Positions 1-8,130 are shown, counted from the stretch's first letter. The stretch is DNA of 62,645 bases from Deltaproteobacteria bacterium Ga0077550 (GCA_001464385.1 LNFB01000299.1:1-62645); one strand, 5' to 3'. The notes: a model not told the origin generated them from the letters alone. Numbers and translations are program-made.

Positions 1-1
1 T

Positions 2-502
2 CTACGTGGCGCTGTGCGCCCCTTCGTGGCGGAGCAACAGGCGCTCGGCCTCGGCGGCCAGCGCGGGATCGGTGTACTCGGCGACCACCGCGGCGTGTCC
101 GGCGTGGTCGAGGGGGGAGGCCGCCTGCGCGAGCATCGACTCGGCGTCCGCGAGCCGCTTCTCGGGCTCCGTGGTCCCGACCAGCGCGCCCGCGAGTCCA
201 CCCACGCCGGCGCCGAACGCTGCGCCGAGGAGCAACGCGAGCCATGGCGCCATCGCGGGCGAATCGCCGGTGCCGAAGGCGATGAAGGCGATCGCGGCGC
301 CGAACAACGACATCGCGAGGCTGCCCCAGATCGCGCCGGCCACCGGTCGAGTCTGGGTGATCTGCAGCTTGCCGTCCACGATTCTCCGGTAGTGCACGCC
401 GAGCGACGCGGCGCGGGCCCCGAGGGAAGAGCGACGCAGCGCGCGGTAGGCTCGACGGGCGACTCGAGGTTCATCGAACACGACGCAGATGGATTGATGC
501 AT
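2..502 (-). CDS. DUF1269-like small membrane protein
   Basis: Protein of 166 aa with an ATG start and its stop codon at positions 2-4. Residues 1-50 form a small alpha/beta-type segment starting with a VVFDEP strand and a basic helix. A stretch near residues 44-55 (DGKLQITQTRP) leads into two hydrophobic, Gly/Ala-rich segments (about 56-75 and 83-107) with glycine-zipper spacing. The C-terminal 55 residues are soluble and helical. This layout resembles the DUF1269 family of bacterial inner-membrane proteins of unknown function, in which a short domain with a K-x-R/Q-Q-T-R-type strand precedes a glycine-rich hairpin. I cannot name a function. No TANNNT element sits close to the start, and the gene is divergent from the TspO-like gene. 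Confidence 0.75.
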   Translation of the reverse strand: MHQSICVVFDEPRVARRAYRALRRSSLGARAASLGVHYRRIVDGKLQITQTRPVAGAIWGSLAMSLFGAAIAFIAFGTGDSPAMAPWLALLLGAAFGAGVGGLAGALVGTTEPEKRLADAESMLAQAASPLDHAGHAAVVAEYTDPALAAEAERLLLRHEGAHSAT

Positions 503-694
503 GGGGACCCCGCGAGCGACGTAGCAAAGGCGGTGCCGACGCTGCAGCCGCGCATCGGTTGGGGTTCGTCGTCACGCCGCCGGAACGCACGGGCGTGGGC
601 GCTCGCACGGGGCGGTCGCGCACGGCATCGTGGGCGCGGTGCCGCGGGATCGCAACGCCTGGGGCGTGGCACCACGGATGCAACGCATGCAGGC

Positions 695-1555
695 ATGGCG
701 ATCGCTGTCCGCAGTCCCCTCGAATCCACGTCGCCGGCGACGATGGGCGCCTCGCCCGGGCCCAGCGTCGCGCTGCGCTGGCTCACGCTCGTCGTCGTCG
801 CCGCCGCGATCGCGTACAGCTACCTCGCCGACGTGCTCGCGCCCGGCGGCAGCGACATCGCCACGGTGAGTCGCCGCTACGACAACGCGTTCACCCCCGC
901 ACCCTTTGCGTTTGCGATCTGGGGCCTCATCTATGCGTCGTTCGTCGCGCACTGCGTCGTCGCGCTGCTCCCCTCGCGGCGGACGATGGAGATCTACGAT
1001 CGGCTCGCGGTGCCGCTGATGCTCGCCAACGTCCTGGGCGCGCTGTGGGTGGCGGCGTTCCGCCACGACATGGTGTTCGCGGCGCTGCTGCTGGTCGCCA
1101 CGATGTTCGCCGTCGCGTGGTTCATGCTGCTCGCGGCGAGCCGGTGGGTCGACACCGGGCGCGCCCGGTTCTGGCTGACGGTGCCCTTCGCGCTGTTCTT
1201 CGGGTGGATGGCGGTCGCGACCCTGGCGAACCTTGCCGCGGCCCGCGTCGCGGCGGGTTGGACGGGCGGGCCCGTGATCGAGTTCGCGTGGGCGGTGGGG
1301 CTGCTCGTGGTCGCCACCGCGATCGGGCTGGGCGTCGGCGTTCGCCGACGAGCGTTCCTGGTCCCCGCCGTCGTCGCGTGGGCGACCGCGGCGATCGCCG
1401 TCGCGACGCGGGGGAGCGAGCCCGGGGTGGGCACCGCTGCGGTGGTGGCGAGCGTCGCGTGTGGCATCGCCGCCGTGGCGCTCGCCGTGCACCGCGCGTG
1501 GATCCGCGAGCCCGCGCAGCTGGTCTCCGGCACGCTCGGGAGTCACCGGGCGTGA
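695..1555 (+). CDS. TspO/tryptophan-rich sensory protein-like membrane protein
   Basis: Integral membrane protein of about 286 aa. After a short N-terminal tail there are repeated hydrophobic segments: a first helix around residues 28-47, then a conserved-looking block FTPAPFAFAIWGLIYASF (about 67-84), then at least six further helices. The phrase with Thr-Pro-x3-Phe-x-IWG-x-IY is typical of the TspO/MBR relatives that bind tetrapyrroles or small hydrophobic ligands. The true ligand here is unknown. ATG at 695 was chosen; ATG at 743 is also in frame and would give a 270 aa protein beginning closer to the first helix. Its 3' end lies 19 bp before the start of the next gene. Confidence 0.7.
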   Translation: MAIAVRSPLESTSPATMGASPGPSVALRWLTLVVVAAAIAYSYLADVLAPGGSDIATVSRRYDNAFTPAPFAFAIWGLIYASFVAHCVVALLPSRRTMEIYDRLAVPLMLANVLGALWVAAFRHDMVFAALLLVATMFAVAWFMLLAASRWVDTGRARFWLTVPFALFFGWMAVATLANLAAARVAAGWTGGPVIEFAWAVGLLVVATAIGLGVGVRRRAFLVPAVVAWATAAIAVATRGSEPGVGTAAVVASVACGIAAVALAVHRAWIREPAQLVSGTLGSHRA

Positions 1556-1560
1556 TCGAC

Positions 1561-1566
1561 TAGTCT
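1561..1566 (+). promoter_or_regulatory. -10-like TAGTCT close to GTG start
   Basis: TAGTCT ends 8 nt before the GTG at 1575. It supports that GTG over upstream in-frame starts inside the TspO-like gene and implies a nearly leaderless mRNA. Confidence 0.45.
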
Positions 1567-1574
1567 TGTCGCGC

Positions 1575-2453
1575 GTGATCACCTCGCCCTCGCGTCGGGT
1601 CTTCGTCCGCGGCGGGCTGTCGCTGGCGCTCGCGTCGGGATGCGCGGCTCGACTCGGCCCCGCGTCGCCGCGCGCCGCGGTGCAGGGCAGCGTCCGCGTG
1701 CTCACACTGAACCTCGCCCACGGCCGGGCGCTCGCGTGGACACAGACCCGCGCGCGGCCGCGGCACTGGTACCGCGGCAACCTCGATGTCGTCGCGGAGC
1801 TCCTCGAGCGCGAGGCGCCGACGATCCTCGCGCTGCAGGAGGCCGAGCTCGGCTCGCGGTGGGCCGGCGACTTCGATCACGTCGCGTACCTCGCCGCGGC
1901 GGCGGGCATGGTCGTCGCCGCCACGACCCCCTTCGTGCTGGAGGAGGGCCGCAAGCGCTACGGCACCGCGGTGCTGGTGCGCCCGGGCGTCGAGGTGCTC
2001 TCGTCGGGCGGCGCCGCCTTCACGACGCACGGTCGGTGGCGCAAGGGCTACACGTTCGCGCGCGTGCGCCTGGCACCGGGCACCACCACCGACCGCGGCG
2101 GCGCGCCGATCACCGTCACGTCGCTGCACCTCGATCACGCGAGCGCGTCGGTGCGCCGCGCCCAGGTCGACGAGCTCGGGCGTCACCTGGGCGACGGGCT
2201 CGGACCCCACCTCGTGCTCGGCGATTTCAACGCGACATGGGACGAGCCGGCGAGCCCGGTCCGCGCGCTGGCCGACGCGCTCGGGCTCGCGGCGCCGCCG
2301 GCCGGTGGGCCCGCGACGTACCCGCGGGCGGGGCGGCGGCTGGACTGGATCCTCGCGTCGTCGCCCCTCGAGGTGCGCAGCGTCGCGGTGCTCGAGGGGG
2401 ATCGCGTGTCGGATCACCGCGCGGTGACGGGCGAGCTGGTCGCGACGCGTTGA
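1575..2453 (+). CDS. exported endonuclease/exonuclease/phosphatase-fold lipoprotein
   Basis: Protein of 292 aa. The N-terminus reads SRRVFVRGGLSLALASGC, which combines a twin-Arg motif with a lipobox (LASGC), so Tat export and lipid anchoring are likely. The mature part follows the endonuclease/exonuclease/phosphatase (DNase I-like) fold: a first strand VRVLTLNLAHG, the metal-binding Glu in ILALQEAE, a central SLHLDHA, a GDFNA strand with catalytic Asp and Asn, and a C-terminal SDHRAV with the catalytic His. All expected active-site residues are visible, so a metal-dependent phosphodiesterase or phosphatase is likely, with substrate unknown. The GTG at 1575 is chosen because a -10-like TAGTCT lies 8 nt upstream. 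The stop codon falls inside a 17-bp tandem repeat. Confidence 0.85.
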   Translation: MITSPSRRVFVRGGLSLALASGCAARLGPASPRAAVQGSVRVLTLNLAHGRALAWTQTRARPRHWYRGNLDVVAELLEREAPTILALQEAELGSRWAGDFDHVAYLAAAAGMVVAATTPFVLEEGRKRYGTAVLVRPGVEVLSSGGAAFTTHGRWRKGYTFARVRLAPGTTTDRGGAPITVTSLHLDHASASVRRAQVDELGRHLGDGLGPHLVLGDFNATWDEPASPVRALADALGLAAPPAGGPATYPRAGRRLDWILASSPLEVRSVAVLEGDRVSDHRAVTGELVATR

Positions 2454-2516
2454 TCGCCGCGACGCGTTGATCGCCGCGACGGGTTGATCGCCGCGACGCG
2501 TTGATCGCCGCGACGC
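2442..2516. repeat. 17-bp tandem repeat, about 4.4 copies
   Basis: The unit GCGACGCGTTGATCGCC occurs at 2442-2458, 2459-2475, 2476-2492 (one mismatch) and 2493-2509, with a partial copy at 2510-2516. The first copy contains the last codons and the TGA of the upstream gene. The array ends immediately before the stop codon of the opposing gene at 2518, so it fills the convergent intergenic space. Confidence 0.95.
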
Positions 2517-2517
2517 A

Positions 2518-3630
2518 TCACTTGCCGGACGTCAGCGCACGCGGCGTCGACGGCGTGGAATCCCCGTGCACCGGCCGCGACAGCACGATCGTCTTGCCGG
2601 CGGATTTCCCCTCGGTGTACGCGGTGTGGCTGCCGCTCGAGGAGCCGCCGGTCGACACGATCCGCGGGTGACGGCGGCGGTAGTAGTCGCGCACGGCGGC
2701 GTCACCGACCCACACCAGGCCCTCGCGCTTGGCGTCGTCGCGCTGGGCCTGGAGTTTGTCGCTCAGGCCCTCGACGGCGCCGGCGAGGAAGCTCCGGCGA
2801 TCGCGATCGGAGCGGAGGTTCGCGGCGCGCTTGTGCTCGCGCCACAGCCGCTCGACCGTGCGCGAGACGAACTGGTGGACGTACTCGGCCATCGCGAGGT
2901 TCTCGGGGCGGCCGCACACCTCGAGCACCGAGCCGTGCTTGGCCTCCGCGGGCCGATACACGCGGATCCAGATCACCTGCACGAAGAAGTGCTCGAGCAG
3001 CAGCATGGCGAGGGCGCGCTGGTGGGGCTGGACGCGGCCGGTGGGCTCGCCCAGCCACAGGTACGCGCACTCGGTGGCCGCCGCCGCCTCGTCCCGCTGC
3101 AGGTCGAGGTTGTACTTCAGCATGATGCGCTGGGCGGTGGACGCCGCGAGCTCGGCCTCGTTCTGGTTGGAGCTCTCGGCGAGCGCGAGGAGCTTCTGCA
3201 CCCGCGCGACCACCCGCATGCGCGCGCTGTCGGGCGCGGACTCGCCGTCGGTGGGCGAGCTGCCGGCGGCGCGGGCGTCGATGCCCCGCGCGTGGCAGAC
3301 CTCGCGGAAGCGCGGGCCGTGCGGGGTCGCGTCGCCGCCGAGGACCTCGTCGACGTACTGGTGCGCGGCCTCGTGCTTGATCGTCTCGATCGTCTCGGCC
3401 CACGGGCGCGTCGTCGCGGCCTCGCGGGAGATCGCGATGGTCCGCTCCTTGGCGCGCCACGAGCCGAGCAGGGCCGTCGTGTCGGCGAGCTCGAAGATCG
3501 GCCGGCGCATCGCCTCGCCGAACAGCGCCCAATTGATCTGATCCCACTCCGCCGCGAGCTCGCGCACCAGCAGCGTCTCGAGCCACGCGCTCAGCGCTCC
3601 GCGTGATCCTTGGGCCTCGGACGCCGTCAT
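2518..3630 (-). CDS. SprT-like / DUF2786 domain protein
   Basis: Protein of 370 aa. Residues about 15-135 look like a SprT-type zinc metalloprotease domain: KHEAAHQYV (near 87) provides the HExxH signature, and GPRFREVC follows as in SprT/Spartan relatives. Around residues 165-205 comes a DUF2786 block (VVARVQKLLALAESSNQNEAELA...) followed by the alpha/beta segment typical of DUF2786 proteins. The C-terminal 40 residues are Ser/Gly-rich and probably disordered. No signal peptide, so cytosolic. SprT-like proteases act on DNA-protein crosslinks in other organisms; whether this fusion does so is inference. TAGGCT ends 9 nt before the ATG. Confidence 0.85.
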   Translation of the reverse strand: MTASEAQGSRGALSAWLETLLVRELAAEWDQINWALFGEAMRRPIFELADTTALLGSWRAKERTIAISREAATTRPWAETIETIKHEAAHQYVDEVLGGDATPHGPRFREVCHARGIDARAAGSSPTDGESAPDSARMRVVARVQKLLALAESSNQNEAELAASTAQRIMLKYNLDLQRDEAAAATECAYLWLGEPTGRVQPHQRALAMLLLEHFFVQVIWIRVYRPAEAKHGSVLEVCGRPENLAMAEYVHQFVSRTVERLWREHKRAANLRSDRDRRSFLAGAVEGLSDKLQAQRDDAKREGLVWVGDAAVRDYYRRRHPRIVSTGGSSSGSHTAYTEGKSAGKTIVLSRPVHGDSTPSTPRALTSGK

Positions 3631-3639
3631 CGCGCGCAG

Positions 3640-3645
3640 AGCCTA
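3640..3645 (-). promoter_or_regulatory. -10-like TAGGCT, 9 nt from ATG
   Basis: Hexamer TAGGCT on the minus strand, followed by 9 nt and the ATG at 3630. No ribosome-binding site is visible in those 9 nt. Confidence 0.45.
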
Positions 3646-3702
3646 CGCGCCGACGCATGCGCGTCAAGCCGACCGGAGACGCGTGGGTCGGCGGCCCGCC
3701 CG

Positions 3703-3753
3703 CGGGCCACCCCGGCCCGTGGACGGGCCACCCCGGCCCGTGGACGGGCCACC
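3703..3753. repeat. 21-bp direct repeat, 2.4 copies
   Basis: Two perfect copies of a 21-bp unit starting CGGGCCACCCCGG (3703-3723, 3724-3744) and a partial third to 3753. They lie in the 245-bp non-coding stretch between the divergent SprT-like and Uma2 genes; I see no gene there. Confidence 0.9.
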
Positions 3754-3830
3754 GATCCCACGCGCTCGCGGCATTTCGAGGGGTTGCGCGTGGCACCGCG
3801 CTCGCAAAGGCACGGGCGCATGGAGGTTGC

Positions 3831-3836
3831 TACGCT
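3831..3836 (+). promoter_or_regulatory. -10-like TACGCT upstream of Uma2 gene
   Basis: TACGCT followed by 39 nt to the ATG at 3876, so this transcript would have a leader of roughly 33 nt, unlike the near-leaderless genes nearby. Confidence 0.3.
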
Positions 3837-3875
3837 CGAGGTGGGAATCGGCTCGCCGCGATCCGAGGCACGATC

Positions 3876-4682
3876 ATGGTCACGCACTCCCCATCGCAGA
3901 TCCTCCCCGCGGTCGACGAGCGGCTCATCATGCCGGACGCCGGCTACGAGGTGCTCGACGGCGAGGTGGTCGCCGTGAGCCCCGCCCACGAACCGCACGG
4001 CAGCCGCCACTCGAAGGTGTCGGCGCTGCTCGAGGCCTACGTCGCGCACGGATACAACGCCGCGAGCGACATGCTGACGCGGGCCTCCGCCTTCGACGAC
4101 CTCGCGCCGGACGCGAGCGTCTACCCGATCGATCGCGACCCGAGTACGGGGGGCCGACAGCTCGAGGAGCTCGCGTTCGAGGTCGTCAGCACCGAGACGC
4201 TCGCGCACGCGGGGCGCAAGGCGGCGCGGCTCGTCGCGCGGGGCGTGCGTCGGGTGTTCGCGATCGACGTCGAGCGGTCGCGCGGGCTCGAGTGGTCGGC
4301 GCGCACCGAGGGCTGGGAGATCCTCGCCGGCGACGCGGTGATCGACGATCCCGCGCTGGTGCTGCCCCTGGCGATCCATGATCTCGTGGCCGCGGCGGAC
4401 GCCGACGACGCGGTCGCGCGGGCGCTGCTGGCCAAGCGCAACGCGGTGCTCACCGCGACCATCGACGCGGCCGCCGCCCAGGCCGCCGCCCAGGCCGCCG
4501 CCCAGGCCAAGGCCCACGCCGTGATCACGGTGCTCGTCGCCCGCGGCCTCGCGCCCGCGCCGGGGCAGCGCGCGGCGATCCTGGCGGTGCGCGATCCCGA
4601 GGCGCAGGAGCGCCTGCTCATCGCGTCGGCGACGTGCACCGACGTCGAGCGGTTGCTCGCCGACGCAGCCCGAGCACCGTGA
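3876..4682 (+). CDS. Uma2 family (DUF820) restriction-endonuclease-fold protein
   Basis: Protein of 268 aa with the Uma2 pattern: an N-terminal YEVLDGEVVAVSP, a helix with HSKVSALLEAYV, then LAPDASVY and EELAFEVVS, which supply the PD...E-x-V residues of the PD-(D/E)XK nuclease fold. Residues about 200-220 hold a 12-bp-periodic tract (AAAQ repeats) forming an Ala/Gln helix, followed by a C-terminal region seen in Uma2 proteins with an added helical tail. The function of Uma2 proteins is not settled; they are very numerous in cyanobacteria and myxobacteria. A second Uma2 gene lies at 41590-42186. The 3' end overlaps the convergent amidase gene by 65 bp. Confidence 0.85.
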   Translation: MVTHSPSQILPAVDERLIMPDAGYEVLDGEVVAVSPAHEPHGSRHSKVSALLEAYVAHGYNAASDMLTRASAFDDLAPDASVYPIDRDPSTGGRQLEELAFEVVSTETLAHAGRKAARLVARGVRRVFAIDVERSRGLEWSARTEGWEILAGDAVIDDPALVLPLAIHDLVAAADADDAVARALLAKRNAVLTATIDAAAAQAAAQAAAQAKAHAVITVLVARGLAPAPGQRAAILAVRDPEAQERLLIASATCTDVERLLADAARAP

Positions 4683-6336
4683 CGAGCGCGGCCAGCCATC
4701 CCGCACCGCGAGGCTCGGCGCCGCGATCGCTCGCGCAGCCGCAGCCGTCGTCGCCCGCGTCGTCTGCCGCCGGCGCGCCGGTGCTCTCGCCGCCGCTGGA
4801 GGCCCCGTCGGTGGTGTCACCGGACGGGGGCTGACCATCGCCGCTCGTGTCCGCGGAGGTCGTCGTGGTCCCCGAGGTGGTGCCGCTGGCCTCGACGCCG
4901 ACGACGGTGATGGTGAACGCGTCGTCGGTCGGACCGCCGCCCCACGGCGCGTCGGCGAACCATGTCACGCCCTCGTGGACGAGTCCGAAGCTCTGCACGA
5001 CGGGCTCGGTCGAGCTCGCCGAGACCGTGAACGTGAAGCGGCCGACCTCACCGGGGGCCACCTCGTCGCCGGGCGTCGCGGCGCGGATGGGGCTCGGCCA
5101 GCTCGCGTCGCCGAGCTCCGAGGGCTGATCGCGCGGCGTGGGGGCGAGGAAGGTGAGATCCGGCGTCCACGGCAGGCCGCCCGTGTTCTCGAGGTCGATC
5201 CACAGCTCGCGGGTGGTGCCGAGCTCGACCTCGATCACGGCCTCGGTCCACGAGCGATCGGCCTCGGCGGCGGCGAACCACGTGAGGTCGGCGCGCAGCT
5301 CCTCGAGCCGCGGGTGCAGCAGGCTGCCCGGGCACGCCGTGGAGTTGCCGGGCCAGTCGCGGTGACCCTGGATGTTGTCGACCGCGGTCGAGATGTCGTG
5401 CAGTCGCACGAGCGTCTGCACCAAGAGCTGCCCGCGCTGCATCATCGCGTCGGTGACGTCGTGGCCCTCGCCGCCGACACAATCGGCGTCGGGCTCGTGG
5501 TAGCAGCCGATGAAGCACACCGCGAGGTTGCCGTCGTTGTTGCCGCCGCCGGTCGCCCCGCTGTACAGCTCGAGGCCGCGGCCCTCCCACAGGCTGCCGT
5601 CGTAGCCGACGAGCATCTGGTACGGGATGTCGCACCACTCGCCGCTGTCCATCGCGTAGGCCTGCGTCACCTGCAGGCGACCCTGCACGGTGCCGTCGGC
5701 GGTCTGCGGCCCCGCGGTGTGGTGGATCGCCATGCGGTACCAGTCGGTCTCGGGATCCGAGCAGCCACCGGGCAGCGCACCCCACTCCTCGCGGGGCACG
5801 ACGCCGATCTGCTGCAGCTCGGGGACGACGGCGCGCACGGGCGGCAGCTCGGCCGCCAGCGCGCGGGCGCGGGCGCCAGCGTCGGGGTGGCGCGGCACGA
5901 GCAGCTCCCACTGCAGATCGCCGATGCGCGCGCCGTCGCCGTCGGCGATCCGCAGCTGCGCGCACGGATGGTGGCCGTCGAGATCGACCACCGCGATCCG
6001 GGCCTCGCCGCGCGCGAACGTCTCGCGCAGCGGCAGCCAGGGGCCGGCACCCGCCGCCTCGCTGCAGCGCCCCGAGGCGTCGGTCGCCACGCCGCGGGCC
6101 TGCAGCGCGACGGGCTGCGCGTCGATCACCGACAGCAGCGCGGACACCCGCGTGCCGCCGCCGAGGGGCGCCTCGGGCGTGGACACCTGCCACGTGCCGG
6201 CGGGGGTCCACGTCGCGTCGCGCGTCGCTCGGTCGTCGTTGCGCTCGGGGAACACATGCTCGCCGGCGCGGGCGAAGGCGGGGGCGAGCGGGGCGACGAG
6301 CGCGGCGACGACGAGGACGGGGCGCAGGCGGAGCAT
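4618..6336 (-). CDS. exported N-acetylmuramoyl-L-alanine amidase (PGRP type) with MYXO-CTERM
   Basis: Protein of 572 aa with a signal peptide (residues 1-24, ending AFARA). After an unassigned N-terminal domain (about 25-165), residues about 180-350 match the PGRP/amidase_2 fold: REEWGA, then AIHHTAG (zinc His near 205), WCDIPYQMLVGYDG, and GHRDWPG...TACPG with the distal zinc His and Cys (near 335). This should hydrolyse the bond between MurNAc and the stem peptide in peptidoglycan. Residues about 375-490 look like an Ig-like domain. A Thr/Ser/Gly linker follows, and the protein ends in a MYXO-CTERM-like tail: GCGC, hydrophobic helix, RRR. A role in predation or wall remodelling is inference. 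TACGAT ends 9 nt before the ATG. Confidence 0.9.
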   Translation of the reverse strand: MLRLRPVLVVAALVAPLAPAFARAGEHVFPERNDDRATRDATWTPAGTWQVSTPEAPLGGGTRVSALLSVIDAQPVALQARGVATDASGRCSEAAGAGPWLPLRETFARGEARIAVVDLDGHHPCAQLRIADGDGARIGDLQWELLVPRHPDAGARARALAAELPPVRAVVPELQQIGVVPREEWGALPGGCSDPETDWYRMAIHHTAGPQTADGTVQGRLQVTQAYAMDSGEWCDIPYQMLVGYDGSLWEGRGLELYSGATGGGNNDGNLAVCFIGCYHEPDADCVGGEGHDVTDAMMQRGQLLVQTLVRLHDISTAVDNIQGHRDWPGNSTACPGSLLHPRLEELRADLTWFAAAEADRSWTEAVIEVELGTTRELWIDLENTGGLPWTPDLTFLAPTPRDQPSELGDASWPSPIRAATPGDEVAPGEVGRFTFTVSASSTEPVVQSFGLVHEGVTWFADAPWGGGPTDDAFTITVVGVEASGTTSGTTTTSADTSGDGQPPSGDTTDGASSGGESTGAPAADDAGDDGCGCASDRGAEPRGAGWLAALVTVLGLRRRATARRRCTSPTR

Positions 6337-6345
6337 CGCCGCAGT

Positions 6346-6351
6346 ATCGTA
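6346..6351 (-). promoter_or_regulatory. -10-like TACGAT, 9 nt from ATG
   Basis: Minus-strand TACGAT, then 9 nt, then the ATG of the amidase gene at 6336. Confidence 0.45.
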
Positions 6352-6365
6352 CGGGCCAGGCCCGC

Positions 6366-6409
6366 CGATCGCGGCCTGTGCCGCGGCTACGTAAGCCGCG
6401 CGGCGATCG
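6366..6409. promoter_or_regulatory. nested inverted repeat between divergent genes
   Basis: Outer arms CGATCGC (6366-6372) and GCGATCG (6403-6409) enclose a 7-bp perfect inverted repeat CGCGGCT / AGCCGCG (6382-6388 and 6394-6400) with a 5-nt loop. It sits between the divergent amidase and membrane-protein genes, so it could be an operator or a structured element. No regulator is identified. Confidence 0.35.
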
Positions 6410-6436
6410 TGCAGGGCGGGGGTGGCGCGCGCGTGA

Positions 6437-6442
6437 TAGCCT
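6437..6442 (+). promoter_or_regulatory. -10-like TAGCCT, 9 nt from ATG
   Basis: TAGCCT followed by 9 nt and the ATG at 6452; the 9 nt contain GGAG, so this start may combine a very short leader with a weak ribosome-binding site. Confidence 0.4.
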
Positions 6443-6451
6443 CGGAGCGGC

Positions 6452-6868
6452 ATGAATTCCGACCCCACGGCCGATCCCCCGCGCTATCCGATCCCCGACG
6501 GGCTCCGCGAGAAGGCGGCCGGGCTGGCCAAGTGGATGCAAATCGTCGGCATCCTGCAGACGTGCTGCGCCGGGCTCGCGTTCGCGCTGTTCTCGTGCTC
6601 GGCGATCGCGATCGTGTCCTCGAATGCGCACTGGTCGTTGATCCTCATCACCGCGATCCTCCTCGCAATGCTCGGCATCTTGGTGCGACAAGGCCTGCTG
6701 CTGCAGTCCGCCGCCGATCACCTCAAGGGACTCGGCGACGAACCAGACGACGCCCACGACCACCTGCAGCTCGCGTTCGCGCGGCTGCGTCCGATGTTCG
6801 CGATCGATGTCGCGGTCGGTGCCCTGCTGGTGTTGCGCAACGGCCTGGTGGCTTGGGGGATGTCATGA
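6452..6868 (+). CDS. small membrane protein, first of a coupled pair
   Basis: Protein of 138 aa with a hydrophilic, Pro-rich N-terminus (about 30 residues), hydrophobic segments at about 31-50, 55-75 and 112-134, and a soluble acidic loop with EPDDAHDH between the second and third. I recognise no family. It overlaps the next gene by 4 bp (ATGA), and the two products share size and layout (N-terminal amphipathic part, an initial hairpin and a final C-terminal helix), so they probably act together in the inner membrane. Confidence 0.8.
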   Translation: MNSDPTADPPRYPIPDGLREKAAGLAKWMQIVGILQTCCAGLAFALFSCSAIAIVSSNAHWSLILITAILLAMLGILVRQGLLLQSAADHLKGLGDEPDDAHDHLQLAFARLRPMFAIDVAVGALLVLRNGLVAWGMS

Positions 6869-7254
6869 GCGATCCGTACCGCGACCGATCCGCGATCGAG
6901 CTGCAGGCGCTCCTCGACGAGGAGCGCGGCCTGTTGGTGCGCGCGGGCAAGGCGATGATCGCCGCAGGCGTACTCGCCATCCTCGCGGCGCTCGTCGGCC
7001 TGCCGATGACGCTCGCCGGGGCGTGGTTCGGTTGGATCGCCGATTCGATCCCCCTGTTGCTCGGGAGCATCACCCTGCAGGCGGGCCTGGTGCTCTCGCG
7101 GATGCCCGGTGGCAGCCGCGACTACCGCCACATCGAGCGGTCGATGGCGAGCCTCCGCGTCGTCTACACCGTCAAGGGTGCGCTCATGCTGCTCGCCGTC
7201 GGCGCCGCGTGCCTCGCGTTCCTCTCCCCGATGGTCCTGCGCATCTTCATGTAG
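6865..7254 (+). CDS. small membrane protein, second of a coupled pair
   Basis: Protein of 129 aa. The first 27 residues are charged and helical (DRSAIELQALLDEERGLL). Hydrophobic helices follow at about 28-50 and 55-72, then a basic loop (RDYRHIERS), and a last helix at about 98-125. The ATG at 6865 overlaps the TGA of the preceding gene, indicating translational coupling. Function unknown; likely partner of the preceding protein. Confidence 0.8.
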   Translation: MSDPYRDRSAIELQALLDEERGLLVRAGKAMIAAGVLAILAALVGLPMTLAGAWFGWIADSIPLLLGSITLQAGLVLSRMPGGSRDYRHIERSMASLRVVYTVKGALMLLAVGAACLAFLSPMVLRIFM

Positions 7255-7347
7255 GAGTCGGCGCTCCCGCTGCCGCAGCGATCGTGCAGGCCCAGGATGC
7301 GCGTTGGACGATTGCGTCCGGCGCCGTCGCAGGCCGAAGCTCGGTCC

Positions 7348-8130
7348 ATGCCCCTCGACAGCGTCGATCTCGAGACCGCGAAGGCCGCCCGCGGCGCCCG
7401 CCTGGTCGTGAACGCCATGGTCCCGAGCCCGTGGTCGGAGGCGGCCAAGGGGTGCTTCCGCGTCGCCGGGGTCTCCGCGCTCGTCGTGCACCGCGGCTTC
7501 GATTCCGCGGCGATCGACGCGTGGACCGGCGTCGACAACGTGCCGGTGCTGCTCCACGAGCGCGAGCCCACGCGGACCCACTGGGCCGCGATCGTCACCG
7601 CGATCGATCGCATGGCCCGCGGCGCCGGTGGGCCCCGCCTCCTGCCCGACGCGGTGCCCGAGCGCGCGCGCGTGATGGGCCTGCTGCACGAGATCGCCGG
7701 CGAAGAGGGCATCGGCTGGAACGCTCGGCTCGCGATGATCGACGCGGGCCTCACGGGCGACGGCACGCAGGGTTTCCCACCGCCGGTCGCCAAGTTCCTC
7801 GCGCGGCGCTACGGCCACGCGAGCAGCGATCTGTCGCAGGTGCGCGAGCGCGTCGCCGCCCAGCTCACGGTGATCGCCGAGGAACTCGTCGCCCGCGGCG
7901 GTCGCTACTTCGGTGGCGCGCACCCGAACGCGCTCGACGTGTACTCGGCGACCTTCCTGACCCCGGTCGCTGCGCTGCTCGACGACACCAACTGTCCCGG
8001 CGTGGCGCCCCCGTTCCGCGCGGCGTTCGCCGCGGCCCACGAGGCGTTCGTGTCGCTGGTGCCCGCCGCGCTGCTCGAGCACCGCACGCGGATGTTCGCG
8101 GAGCACTTGGCGTGGCCGATCGCGCTGTGA
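7348..8130 (+). CDS. glutathione S-transferase-like protein
   Basis: Protein of 260 aa. An N-terminal thioredoxin-like part starts with ARLVVNAMVPSPWSEAAKGCFRVAGV and VDNVPVLLHE, where the Val-Pro preceding a strand corresponds to the cis-Pro of GST folds. The helical C-terminal half contains RRYGHA and NALDVYSATFLTPVA, the usual GST C-terminal helix bundle with a conserved Asp. The classical catalytic Ser/Tyr is not obvious, so substrate and activity are uncertain. The ATG at 7348 is chosen because the upstream in-frame segment is Arg/Pro-rich and does not look coding. Confidence 0.65.
   Translation: MPLDSVDLETAKAARGARLVVNAMVPSPWSEAAKGCFRVAGVSALVVHRGFDSAAIDAWTGVDNVPVLLHEREPTRTHWAAIVTAIDRMARGAGGPRLLPDAVPERARVMGLLHEIAGEEGIGWNARLAMIDAGLTGDGTQGFPPPVAKFLARRYGHASSDLSQVRERVAAQLTVIAEELVARGGRYFGGAHPNALDVYSATFLTPVAALLDDTNCPGVAPPFRAAFAAAHEAFVSLVPAALLEHRTRMFAEHLAWPIAL

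Noticed and set aside
2442..2516. Tandem repeat as a CRISPR array.
   Set aside because: Units are contiguous without spacers and there are no cas genes in the window.
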